This document shows positions 22,801 to 34,700 of a stretch of 64,000 bases of DNA, one piece after another. Both the position numbers and the translations under genes were made by a program. The DNA is from Taenia hydatigena (taxonomy: Eukaryota > Platyhelminthes > Cestoda > Cyclophyllidea > Taeniidae). The stretch covers positions 14,544,519 to 14,608,518 of the forward strand of contig JADWOT020000006.1 of the NCBI GenBank assembly GCA_036345935.2. Reading direction: 5' to 3'. The notes beneath the pieces are model-generated. The model had not been told where the DNA came from. It did not search any database and saw only the letters and a list, made by a program, of their open reading frames with translations. The stretch's first letter is position 1. Each line of letters begins with the position of its first letter.

Positions 22801-25800
22801 CCTTTCAGCGACTTGAAGGCGAGGGCTAAGCGTTGGGATGAAAAACAAATCAGTTCTTTGATGGCTCGTCGGGATGCACTGCAGATCGAATTGAAGGAAC
22901 AGTTGAAACGGAAACGCAAAGAAGCCGAGCTCCGAACTCTGCAGTCGCAAATCAATGGTCTTGAAAAAAGGCTCAAATACACGCAAAAGGATAAAGAAGG
23001 CACTGTGAGTTGTTCTCGGTCACATATAACTCGTTGGTTTAACATAACCCCATAATATTTGGACTTGGCTGGGACACTTCACGATAAGGTTGGGCGTGTT
23101 TGACCTTCATCAAATGTTCACATTTCACTTTTGGCACCACTTAGGGTATCATAAGACTTGTTATTATTGAAGGTATTTCACTTGCAATTCAAATTTTGTA
23201 AAGGAAACTCACTTACCAAAATTGCTTGAATATAGGAAGAAAAAATCCTCAGCGGAAACGAAGAAGAAGTAAACAATTTGAAGGCCAGTCTGGAGGAGGT
23301 CAATGTAAGTTCTTGTCGGATTCATCAGTTTTGCGTCTCGATTTGTGACACATATGGTTGTCTTTACTTCAGGAACGGCTTAGTATGTGCCAGACAAAAA
23401 TGCAGGAACTTCAGATCTCAATTAATGCTGAAAAGGCAAAAATGGACAACGTTGAAGACACCGTGCTGCATGATTTTTGCGTTATTATCGGTGTGGAGAA
23501 TATCCGGTGAGGGAGACCTTTAGAAGTTGGTGCTATCAATTTGCTTCGTTCGCCGCTTATATTTGATGAAACCTCATGGGGTTTTATTTGCTAGAGTACT
23601 TTGGTTTTGTTTCACCACACGCCTTTCACTTTCCAGTGAATATGAGGATCGTGAGCTGCGTATCGCCCGTGAACGCGACCGAAAGCGCATGGAGTTCACC
23701 AATCAACTTCAACGTATCAACAATCAGCTGGAGTATGAGAAGTCTCGTGATACTCAAGGTAATGTTTTTGAGGTGGCCATGAATATTTTGATAATTTACA
23801 TGATGACATATCTGCATTTTCATGCTTCACCAATGATTTGGAACGGCAATTTTGATGGCGTGAATAAAACGTCTTTTTGCTTTATGAATTCATTTTAAAT
23901 CTTGTGAATTGACTGAGTTTCCAACCGTTATTCACATCAATTTTTAGTACAACTCGTTAGTAGTTTTCTCAGATCCTTCGCATTTCAGCTTTTGGCTCCC
24001 CTCGTTCCCACTTTTACGGTCATAGTGCTCTGTTATAGCCGCGGTGCGTCGTTGGGACGAAGCGGTGTCGAGCGAGCGTCAGGAGATGGAGTGTTGTAAG
24101 AAGCAGGAGAAGCGCCTAAAGGAGGAGATGGAGGCAGAAGAAATTCATAAAGGCAACCTTGAATTTCAATTAAGCGAGTATCAACGCAAGTGTGAGCGTT
24201 TGGACGGTGAATTGGCGGAGCTCAGTCGACGTCTGGTTTCACGCAAACGAGAAATTCAAAAGCTGCAGAAGGAGACGAGTCAAATTGAGACACGGTTGGA
24301 AGCGAAACGCTCTGAGCGCCACTCTTTGCTTCAATCGGCCAAGGTATATCGGCGTTTGCCATACTTAGGGCGTGTCTGTGTCTACAAAGCCTTTCAGTGG
24401 TACTAGGAGGTTCTTTGGTCTGTGGTTTAGATGGAAGATCTGCAGCTGCCTTTGAAGCCAGGCGCAAGCTCAATGCCGGAGCTGGAAAGCCAGTTGTCAG
24501 CCGAAAGCGAGGGTGCAGATCTTAACTCGGAGGAGATGATGCGACTCTATGTTATGGAGGCACGTCTTCCACTAGATTATAAGCAACTAGAGAAACCTCT
24601 TCGCATGATAGCTGACGACAAGGAAGTTAGTAGAAAGTAAGTTTGTGCTTTCTATTGTCTGCTAACCTAGCATTTAATTCTCTAAGATTGGTGAAATAAA
24701 TACTCGTTACTGTTGGGTGTGCAAGCGGAAAGCTGAGCTTGTTTCAGATTTTGGAGTACTCCGCTTTTTTCCTATGAAATGTTATCACTATATCTGATGT
24801 CTGATTAGAGTTGCTTGCGTCCCTTTGGGGGAGTACAATCGCACTGTTCTGTAAAATATTTTTTTCTTGATCTTCCACAAATCACTTTGCGGACTAAGTC
24901 GTTGCACCTTGTAAGGGCGGACGAAATGCAAGCAGAGGTGGATCGGATGCAGAGCGAGCTATCGCGATTCCAGGCACCGAATTTGAAGGCGGGCGCGAAG
25001 CTCGGCAATGTGGAGCAGCGACTTCGCTCTACCGAGGCTGAGTTCGAGGAGACGCGGCGCAAAGCAAAGAAGGCTCGTGCCCAATTTGAAAGGATCCGCC
25101 GACTCCGATGCAATGCCTTCATGAAATGCTTCCTTTCCATCGCCGATAACATCGATCCTCTGTACAAATCCCTCTCGCGCAATCCTGGTGCACAGGTAGA
25201 CCCTTGGCAAATATACCAAGCGCACCCTTTTTTGCCTTTATGCTTGCCTCTTCACTTACTTTTCCTCTGTCTCCCTTTTTTAAACCTGATTATTCATCTG
25301 CCTTGCAGCAGAGATTGAGTTGATGTACGCTCTTCCGTTTTCTTGAAATCTCGTCTTAATTGGCTCCTCATATTGTTCCAAAAAAGATATCATATTTTTC
25401 TCTACTGCTTTTCTTACATTTCCTTTTGCATTGCTTTCCACTTTTCGAGGTTGAGTAATGGACCAGTAAACAGTAGGGTTTGCTTGTGGCTTTCTTTTAT
25501 ACGTCACTTTCTTCTCCATAGGAATGCTCGTAAATGAAATTATTACCGGGTACATAAGGAGAGGAGAACTCTGAATTTAAGCCGAGCTTCCTTTCAGGCA
25601 AGTCTGCTGCCCACAAATGCGGAGGAGCCCTACCTGGAAGAATTGCAATTTCAGTGTGTGGCGCCGGGCAAACGGTTTCAGCAAATGGACTCCCTATCTG
25701 GTGGCGAGAAGACCATTGCTGCTCTAGCCCTCTCCTTCGCGATGCACCAGTACAACCCCTCACCCTTCTTCGTTCTTGATGAAATCGACGCCGCTTTAGA

Positions 25801-26375
25801 TAACACTAATATCGGGAAGGTTGCCTCCTTCATCCGTGAGTACTCTCGTACCCGTGCACAAGTTATCGTCATCTCATTGAAGGAGGAATTCTACTCCCGG
25901 GCGGATTCCCTCGTCGGCATCTATCCTGATACGGTATTTTTTCTCATCTATGTGACCTAGCTTTCATCAAGTGGTAAATTCAAGTGTATGCCAGGCTCTA
26001 GTGCTATTTGATTGTCCATACAGCCAGTTTTACTAAGGAGACCTTATCTTTTTTTTCCGTTCTTATTGGAATCTCAGTGCGCCCCAATGGTACACACATA
26101 AGAATAATATGGCAAACAGTTTTATCTGGTTACTTATGTGTTTAGCATTAGTCTATCTTTTTCCCTGTTTGAAATCCAAGCTCTCATGTTTTATCGAAAT
26201 TGATATTCTGGTTCTGTCACCCCGCTAAAGGCGCAAAGGCGTAACACCGATCATGAACGCTTCCGTTTAGTTATACCTTTTTAATGCCATCTCACAATTT
26301 TAGGAGAACAATTGCCTTGTTAGCCGTGTCCTCACCTTTGACCTTTCAAAATATGTCGACACGGAAGAACAATGA
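19809..26375 (+). CDS. SMC1A: Cohesin subunit SMC1 (SMC1A-like), complete, 21 exons
   Basis: This is the ATPase arm of cohesin, partner of SMC3 and RAD21. Exons: 19809-19929, 19961-20037, 20071-20214, 20250-20567, 20634-20846, 20914-20999, 21043-21208, 21274-21488, 21566-21779, 21897-22108, 22284-22446, 22591-22649, 22809-23004, 23236-23304, 23373-23506, 23637-23758, 24039-24343, 24431-24636, 24916-25195, 25598-25933, 26304-26375. The sum is 3,708 nt or 1,235 aa (human 1,233), with all phases consistent. Walker A GPNGSGKS is at residues 36-43 and [16 protein letters not shown] follows. Coiled coil comes next, then the hinge at about 515-660 ([17 protein letters not shown] stretch, ISGGASDLKA), second coiled coil, signature LSGGEK at 1133-1138, Walker B FFVLDE at 1157-1162 and the end [10 protein letters not shown]. 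Intron 12 uses a GC donor, proven by the conserved GGAS-DLKA join. All ATPase motifs are intact. Confidence 0.96.
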
Positions 26376-26512
26376 AGTATCAACTCGTTATGTGTGCTCC
26401 TGTCGCGATTTTATATTCATTTGGTTCCATTCTATATGTTTGTACAGTTATCGTCACAGTTTTCTATGCCTCTGCCACCCCTGATCGTGTTTCTTGTTCA
26501 CTTTCCTGTGCT

Positions 26513-26518
26513 AATAAA
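26513..26518 (+). terminator. Poly(A) signal of SMC1
   Basis: AATAAA in CTAATAAAATC lies 138 bases after the SMC1 stop codon and before the first recognised ROGDI exon. Position-based assignment. Confidence 0.65.
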
Positions 26519-26873
26519 ATCTTACTGTGTCACATTTAATTTGTCGCGCTTTCTCACTTAACTGGTTCGGTGTGTTTTGTGCAACTACTTTTAATCGCGA
26601 TTAAGCTTTACTGAAGTCCGTCACCATTTGGGGTTACTCATTGATGCAATTTTATAATTATGAAAATTATATCTGCTGCTAGCCCGTGGTAGCCGGGGTG
26701 ATGTCTATGCACAATCTTTTTATATTTTAGTTATTAGTCGCAGGACTGTAGATATACGCCTCAATCGGCCATATGCATTCACCTCATCTGGAGCTTAGTC
26801 GCTACAGGCACCGTTTTTTATTCATTGAGAGCCTTGCGATGAAACAAATGTAGGGCAAATATTCCCTTGCTAG

Positions 26874-27699
26874 GTGTCCAGGATATGTAAAGACATCGAG
26901 CAGTGCCTCAAACGGTGCAAGGAGCTCTTAACTCAGCCCGAAACTGATAATCTCGTTCTGGCCTCCGCGTGCACCGCTCTGACCGCCGTACTGAGCGTCT
27001 CCGGTGACACTATTTTTGATGCAACTATCAGGGTCACACGGTCATCGGGCCAAAATTTCTCAGTATACATCCGCGAGGGCTATGGAACACCATTCAAATT
27101 GCAACAGATTCAGGACTGTTGGAATAATATCTGCTGCGCTCTCTCGGTCTGCGAAGAGGCATCTTTTCACACCTTGTGGACATTTTTGCAGGGTGCCCTC
27201 AACTCTCTGCTCAATCCATCGCTTAACAGGGCTGTGCCTGGGTTCGAAAGATCTAACCCCCGTGTAAGTCAGACTCTGCATAAATTGTTGACGCGCATGA
27301 TCTCCAAATTCCATGAAGTTGATTTGATATTTTTACGTTTGCTGAATTTGGGTACTATCGTCTCTTGGCCCGATATTCGGGAATTATGACCATGGCGTAG
27401 ATACTTTTAGTTCATTTTATCTGGTGCTCTGTAGTGGACTCACTTTTCATCTCCCGTCTTTCCTGTAGCTGTGCTTCTATCCTCCTCAGCCACCTGAAAA
27501 TTCAATGCACATTTTCCTGTATGGAGCGGACCTTGTTCTATGCGTAAATTTTCTTTCCCACGACAAATTCGCCTCCACCGGTGGCTGGATCCGTCAATTT
27601 CGGGCAACATGCGTTGTTGCGCGCCTGCAGGAGGTTCTCCGCTTGCTCAGTGAGGCAGTCAATGCAATCGAGTTTTACATGGATGTAGCGCTTCAATAG
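26874..27699 (+). CDS. ROGDI: ROGDI homologue, partial (N-terminal exon not located)
   Basis: Two exons are supported: 26874-27263 (acceptor TTGCTAG, donor GTAAGT) and 27469-27699 (acceptor CTTTCCTGTAG, ending TAG). Both joins are phase 0 and together give 206 codons. Rogdi is a leucine-zipper protein of the RAVE/Rabconnectin complex that helps V-ATPase assembly (family knowledge). The anchor is FKLQQIQDCWNNI, matching human WKLQQIQDARNHV. Upstream, ICKDIEQCLKRCKELL matches the N-terminal helix; downstream, PPENSMHIFLYGADLVLCV matches the LPSDLLVNVYINLNKLCL strand region with identical spacing to the preceding Phe. The C-terminus VNAIEFYMDVALQ stops earlier than human. The first codon here is GTG behind a TAG, so this is an internal exon. 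The roughly 20-25 missing N-terminal residues should be in a separate upstream exon that I could not find. Confidence 0.78.
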
Positions 27700-29333
27700 A
27701 ACCCTTTCTTCCCCGCCTACTTTTGAGTCTTAGTCCTCCGTCACTTGCTCCTCTTTGAACTTTCTTGCATCAATGAGCGTAGGCCGTAAATAGCGTATAT
27801 TATGCATCGCATTATAGCTGTACTCCTTTTCCCCTATTATTAACTGAAATGGGCTCGCATAACCGCAAATGGTGTATATTTGTAATCTTATCTCTTTTTC
27901 ATATCGACGTAGTCACTCTTCTCAATAAGGAAATTGATTTTTGCGCTCACTTTTCGTAACATTGTCTACCGGTTTCATGCTTATTTTGAGCAATCAGTTG
28001 CTTGCCATCTACTGTTGCTCGTTAATAGGTTTCAAATTTCCCGCCTAGAGCTTGGGTCAGTGTTCTTTTCAGTGCATTAGCACTTTTGCATTTTCACTTC
28101 AGTTTTGAGAGGTTGTGACTTGTAGTTGCCATTAGCAGCAGCGTGTACTAGTACCCAATCTCTGTTCTCTGTGGCCCACATGCATTGACCCTGAGATTGA
28201 GTGTTCTCCTACATAACTGTTTGCGCATGTCTGGGCTGTCCATAAACTTGCCAATAAGCATCCAAACAACTTTTAATTCATTAAAGGGCATGTCTAGAGT
28301 AATCTCAGTGGTGTTCATTTCAGAAATTCTGAACGACTGGACAATTTTTACAAAATGTTTGCTGACTGAAGACTTTTTAGTTCGGCTAAGTTAAGGTAGT
28401 CCATTCTGGCAGCTACCAATTTGAATCTGGGATAAAAGTGTTGTAATTACGGGAAATGGTGTAGTGAGTTAAAGTGAATAAAGGTTAGACATCTAGGGTT
28501 GTGTGAACAGACCTGTGATGCTTCACAAAATTTAGCACTACTGTTAGAGGTCCAGGTCCCTGGATTGTTCTTGACTGACTCCTGCAAAGTGAGCAGTTGA
28601 CATGCCAAATGATGGATCACTTTTGGTCTCCTGAGGCTGTAAGAAAATTGCGTCCGCATCATGCAGAACTATGATTTCCAGGTTTTGAACTTCAATAAAA
28701 TTCCGTTGCTTCTGAAAACTCGGAAAATGCCAATCTCGCGTCCATTTAGACTCGCCTTAGTTGTCACGTCATCGCCCTTGATAAATGGTATAATCGTCGA
28801 TTCAGAATTAAAAGTAGACACAGAAAAATTTGCTGAGCACCAATTCTAACATTCGTGTGAGTTTCAAATGAATCTCCCTTCGAATTCATCAAATAGCCCT
28901 GACTTACAGATGGCTACCCAGCCCACTCGCAGTAAAATATGATTAGTGTAGCCTTCTAACAATTCTGATACACTCTCATTCACTTAGAAACTCTTACTTC
29001 TCATACCTTCAAGGAAGCTTTTACGTAAAAAGGTGCCTTTTCTCCACCGCTTAATGGTTGAGCATAAGTTTCATCTATTTCAATTTTTCAACCAACTCAA
29101 GTTTGCACAGCTAACCATCAATATATTTTATTTCCTTTGAGCAAACTATGACTGCAGTTAGTAAGAATGAAGTTGCAACAAACTTACAGATGAGGGAATC
29201 ATTTGAATTATTGAAGGTTCCTGTGGTTTGGTGAAGAGATCATTAAAAAAGGCCACCAAAGTCGTAAAAATAGTGAAGCATTTGTAGGAACTAACACTTA
29301 TTTTAATAAGGGAATGATATTGATGTGGAGGGT
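27700..29333. other. Intergenic, nothing recognised
   Basis: No exon, RNA gene or member of the R1/R2 repeat families was seen. It probably includes the ROGDI 3' untranslated region; an AATAAA occurs near 28,478, too far away to assign confidently. Confidence 0.45.
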
Positions 29334-29548
29334 TCCTCCTCTCTCTTCTGGCCGCCCTTGTTAGTAGAAGTCGGAGCATGTTTCGACATCTTTATTATGG
29401 GGAGAAAATTGTACAGCGAGGACAAATACGGAATTTAGGACGAGGAAGGATCACGCTCCTGCGAGTCACCACGCCGCTCCGCCACGAGGTTCATATTGTT
29501 TTCCCGCCTCTCGCCTACAAAGCACATTTAAAGAATGTAAGTATTACA
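29334..29548 (+). mobile_element. Solo LTR of the TRIM (family R1) with perfect target duplication
   Basis: This 215-bp block starts TGTGGAGGGTTCCTCC and ends AAGTATTACA, as in the LTRs at 58856 and 59357. It is flanked by the identical pentamer ATTGA on both sides (29329-29333 and 29549-29553). The neighbouring DNA does not contain the TRIM internal region, so it is a solo LTR. It carries short open frames on both strands that are accidents of the repeat. Confidence 0.9.
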
Positions 29549-29553
29549 ATTGA

Positions 29554-31526
29554 CATTCAAATTCTTGGAGACTCGGGAAAGCTCAATGGCTTCTCCATCC
29601 AAAAATTTCATCAACTGATGGTGATCTTCCCGAAGAAATGTAAGCCATTGCATAGCATTAATTCGGTGAAGTCGCAGAATAATCTTCCCCGAGCTTCTTG
29701 TTTCTATTCCGCAAATTCTGAAGCCTAGAAAAAGGGAGATGTATATTGAACTGTTCTTCAATAATTTTGAAGAAATTCAAAAGTTAAATCCCACCGCAAC
29801 CGTAAAGAACCCCACTTAAAGCCGCCAGCTTGTTCAAATGCACATTTGGCGGTACGGGTCGAGGGTCGCCAAATTCAACGTCTACTTCCTCATAGGATTG
29901 CTCCCTCTTAATGATTGCCGTGAGTTTTGCGTGGATCGTTTGGAAGTTGAAATCAATTCTGAGTAATTTTGATTATCAAAATTAGGGATTTTTGGCTTCA
30001 TTTTAGACAATAGAGTAGGCGTGAATCAAACCGGTCTGGATCCCACGAGCTGCCCTGTGCTCGTAGATTTAAAAAGGCCAAGTTTTGAACTTACGAAATT
30101 TTCTTTCAACGGACAAACCGAATTCATTTCGAAGAAGAGTATGATTCTTCAAATTGACATCCTTGTGATCAAAAAACTTTTGATAACCAAACGGAGTTGT
30201 ACTTCCGTTGAGCTCAAATGTTAGTGCTTACGCGGAAACAAGGGTGGTTCTCTCCGCGTGCAGGAGACTCAAATGGAGACCTCTCTTAGAATTTTCGATC
30301 ATCTTTTCAAGGAAAGCACAGCGTACCGGCATGACAACTGTCCCTTGGCGCATAACTGAGGTGTGTTTAGGAAGAAACTGCGAGATCTCGACCACCAGTC
30401 ATACGTTTAAATAAACTCCACTGTCTATCACTGAGGTCGTGCGTCTCGATCCACTTAGCGGCGATACATCGCGCCTCCAACCGGTCTGCCAAAACGTGTG
30501 GTGTACCAAAGAGGTGGTCAAGGAGACGGGCAAATCGTAACGTCTGATGTGCTTCCAGACCAACTTCTCCGTCGTTCGAGGTACGTATCGTGTTACAGTA
30601 ACACTCAGTGCTTGATAGCTGATCCGGTGTCGTGATAGGGAGCAAAACGATGAAAGTGAATGACGGGGAAATCTGGAGGTCCGGATGCTCTGACTAGAAG
30701 ATCAACTTGGGAAAATTCTCCTACTCCTTGGAGTTCAGGAAGCTGAAGTAGTGGTAATAAAATGCTAAATGTCTTGACGTAAACGGATTATGGTATACAA
30801 AAGGAAATACATCTCAATAAGTTGTGATCAATAAAAGCCTTAAAAATCTACCATAACCAACCGTGTGAACGTGTGGCATGTATAATGCATCCATGTGGTC
30901 CTTTGGATAGTCAGTGACAAAGAACAATTCATCAATCGTTGGCGGGTTTCCAGACGATGACGCTTAGGAAATATGGTACATAAATGCAGTTTTGTTTACC
31001 TGAAGGCGAGTCTGAATATATTAGCCACTTATACTGTTTACATAAGTCGGCCAATGGGAGTGGCGAAAATCGTATTGCATTGCAATATTCATGCGATTCG
31101 CCTCCACATGAATATTTTTTACTTCAGTCGATGAAATTTGCAGTAACGGAAGTCCTTATTCGTCCAAAGAACAGACAGGTTGACCTTTTGTAATTCCTCT
31201 TTTTAAAGGGGAAGTGTCGCATTGTGACGACTCTATTTTATTATATTCTTGAAAGCCTGCTAGAGGTGTTTGGGCTCTTTCACAGAAATTCGGAAACTTT
31301 TGCTGCGTACCATTTTTTATTGCTTTAGCTATTTTATTTAGTAGAAGCTTTTTAGAGGCTTGGGCTTACGCAGCTTCAGTGCATTTGTAAGATTTTGGTT
31401 TTCTATGCTGAATTTTGTACCAAAATGTGTTATGTACTCAATTTATTTAATTTATATTTTTCTAAACTATAATTAGCTAGTTCCCATTACGCTTATTAAT
31501 AATAGTAATCAATAAATAAAGTGGAT
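29554..31526. other. Intergenic, nothing recognised
   Basis: No supported gene. A 92-codon minus-strand open frame at 30,367-30,645 reads smoothly and starts at an ATG, but it has no family resemblance and no convincing splice partners. Confidence 0.4.
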
Positions 31527-31712
31527 TGTAGTGTTTTGTTTGTTGGAACTACCGGTTTCGGTCAAGGTTACAGAGGTAGCCGTACTGTCCTAGCCGCGTG
31601 GGCTGACCTCCGGGCCATGCCAGTAGCCTACTTTCCTCTGCTCGTTGAATATGCATATTCTACCCTAGCATTCTGCCTTCTTTTACCTTCGAGGGAGCCT
31701 CGGGACGTTACA
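31527..31712 (-). mobile_element. R2 LTR-like element
   Basis: On the minus strand it begins TGTAACGTCCCGAGGCTCCC and ends AACACTACA (186 bp). Flanks are TGGAT (31522-31526) and TGTAT (31713-31717), four of five matching, consistent with a target-site duplication that has mutated once. The 72-codon plus-strand open frame over it is a repeat artefact. Confidence 0.8.
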
Positions 31713-34700
31713 TGTATTGCTGGCTTACCAAACCCCTAATCTTCAGTTTACTTGTTTTGAGTGGTGGAAATTTCAAAAGACGCTTTTGCGATTCACTGGT
31801 TAAGTCGAGAGATATTTCAGCGCTAGACAATGCTTGATGGTTTATTTGAAGGCCCCTTTTGAAGCGCGATTCGCAGTGCGATCTCTCTGCTCTAGAGTCT
31901 ACGCAGCGTGTAGATACGCTTGTGTGCGTACGCACTGTGCCAGGTTTTTGCAATCGAGTAGCCTTCTTTCCACGTCCGCGTATTCATGGTTGTGGAAGGG
32001 GCGCCCGTGCACCCTTTCTGACTGAGAACCCTTAGCCAGGTCCTCCATGCGAACTGCGAGTTCACTCCCACACCAATGCGACAATTGCAAATAACTAGCC
32101 TGAAATCGGACTGTACTTAGTCTGCGCTTTTATACCGAATATTGATCCATAATCCATTCTTATGGCAACAGGTCGATCCATGTTAACTCATCTTATGGGA
32201 TGCAAAATTTCCAAATTCGGAAGCATAAATAATGTGCCTACCGGGAGTGAACACCAAATCAGCATCTTCATTTCTGTCAGCAATCATAAAATAGGTTTTC
32301 GTAACATTGAATGGTGCCAACTTTAGAGAACAGCCGTCCATATCCTACCTCATTGATGACTTCTTCACTGGCGTCACTTAAATTCTGTTAACAGCTCAAC
32401 TAAAAATTAACTTGGAGGGTTCGTCCTGAGTGGGTACTTTTGCTTACTTTTGGGTTCAGACGCAGATGGTAATTATTTTTTGTCATATGTAGATTGATAC
32501 TGCTCCCTATCGGATGTTAATTTGCACAACTAAAGGATTCATTTCAAAGTTTGGAGGCGAACAAATCACTTGCGGTTTGTATGGTGAGGGGAATATTAAC
32601 TCTCCTGATAGGCTGAGACCGCCATCCAGCACCGGGACGAAGTGAGAGCGGGAAGGGCTTACTTGAGAAGACGATCTCGAGGTGTGCTTGCATGTCTGTC
32701 AGGGCTGCATAGTTTAATCCATTTCCCTTTATCAATCGGAAGAACTAAAAATGGTGGTCCAATTAAACACATCTCCACCAGCAATAAAGCGTCGTCCTCC
32801 CATCAATGATTTTGCAACAGTGTACTAACAATTTCGCTATTCTTAATGCTAAATGTTTTTTCACCGAAAGAACTATCGATGATAGGACGTTTGACTTTGT
32901 TTTCAACTGTACCGTAGCATCCACTACTGTTGTGCGCTTCGGTCCAATTAAATTTGTTTTAAGAATCGCAATATTTATTTTTTGTGTGGTTTGAAGAGTT
33001 GCTATGCTATACAAGCTCACAGGAGTGCACAACACAATGTTCCGCCTTGTTCGTAACGTGGAAACCACGTTCGGCTTGGCTATTTGGAATATCACCAACC
33101 GCCTTGATCACGTGGGCAAGCGAAATGCCTCCACTTAGGTTGCCAAATTTTACCAACGTAGTATTTGACAATGAAGTAATACACGTCTCAATTTCGGAAT
33201 TTTGGGCATTTCCCGATCATCCTGCGAAAAAATATGTACACGTATTTGTGGATGGCCAATCGTCCATCATTTGTTCTTCAGCTAATTGTCAGCCCCTTTT
33301 GACTTTCAACAGGTCAGCAAGTGAAATTTAAGAATTACGGTGGAATTCCTTGCTCTCAGCGATTCGCCTATTCTACTAATGAACTCGCATACGGCTAGTA
33401 TTTCCCAGTAAGCAAGTAAAAATCCTCAGCAGCAGGAGCTTGGAATTGGACGCAACACCAGCCATTATCTCCGCTTTATTGAGACTTCAATTAAGTGTAC
33501 TCGCATTCACGCTAGTCGCACTGCACTAGTGGGCTCTTACAACAAACACATTCCGGCTAATTTAAAGTCTTATAATTTTTTCGTCCATGTAACTTGGAGA
33601 CCTCCAAGCAGGGACACGCCCTCTCAATCATTATGAAACTGTAGATCCTTGTCAAGGTTAGGATTTTCTGATTCGCCGCCAATCTCCATTGAGCTGTTAC
33701 CTTGACTCGAATTCATTAGCATATTCATTTATCTCTCAAAGTAATGCTGCACCCAAGCTCTTCAATTTTTTTACGCACATTTTGAAGCGTACATAACGTG
33801 TAGCCTTAGCATCAAGCCATGAGACCCCGCTGCTTTGTCAGAAGCTCAGATGCCGAGTTGAGTATTCACTTGGCAAAGCACCCCTCGCTTACTTCGTCCG
33901 ACTGGGCAAGTCACGGAGCCTTCCAGGACTATTCTTTGGTACACGTTTTGTGTTAACAATTAATAGTTGAAAATGATGTAGTTAAAACCAGCCCTCAAGG
34001 TCGACACTCTGCGATATAAAAATAAGCCAAGCACAGACGAAATGAGGACCAATATTTCTGCAGATATTATTGTTAATTGTGTGGACTACTGTTGGTATGT
34101 TTTTACCGCTGACACAGAACAAAAGCGATGTATTAATAAAAAAATAAGACGTCTAAAACACGAATGACTGCGTCTCGCACATGCCGTAAGGCCCGTGACC
34201 AAAGATTTGTGAGAACTTGGTCGCTGCACTGCCTCGTTTCCGCCCTTCTAGCCTAAACAAGAATAAATTAGATGTGGAGCCACTTCTCGGACAATCGTAT
34301 GCGCCTATCAGTCTAGATTGTTTAGCTTTTTCCATGCTATTGAAAAATATAGATTCGATTCTACTTATTCTTCGAACCAGCAGCATGTTCCTCTCCATCT
34401 TGTTCGTAGTATTTTCGTGATTTACCGTGTCAAAAGACTCCACAGCTACTTTGTCACAAATTTCCGAAATAATGAACTCACCCATAGTCTGATTACAATA
34501 TTAGCTCCCCTTAAATTATCTGCAGTTCTTGATGGATCAGTGCACGATGCTGACCTTAGCCTGGTTTGCATACCTTAAGCATGCTTTAACCGGAGAGTTC
34601 ACACACCACTTTTAGAGATTCAAAACGGGGACAACTGAGTAGACTCTATAATCTTAGGCATTCATTGGTGGCAGATCAACTGAAGAGGTTGTGAGAGTTT

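Noticed and set aside
26874..26882. Start codon for ROGDI at 26874
   Set aside because: The codon is GTG and lies directly behind an acceptor-like TTGCTAG; the family has additional N-terminal residues, so this is an internal exon boundary.
27264..27389. Continuation of the ROGDI exon past 27263
   Set aside because: The frame stays open for 41 more codons, but a consensus GTAAGT donor at 27264 and a phase-0 acceptor at 27469 give the better family match.
30367..30645. 92-codon minus-strand open frame
   Set aside because: ATG-initiated and smooth but without any family resemblance or splice context; may be chance.
34153..34485. Possible reverse-transcriptase remnant (SFDTVNHE-like stretch)
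   Set aside because: Only a few residues resemble the RT motif, with no YxDD box or other RT blocks nearby.
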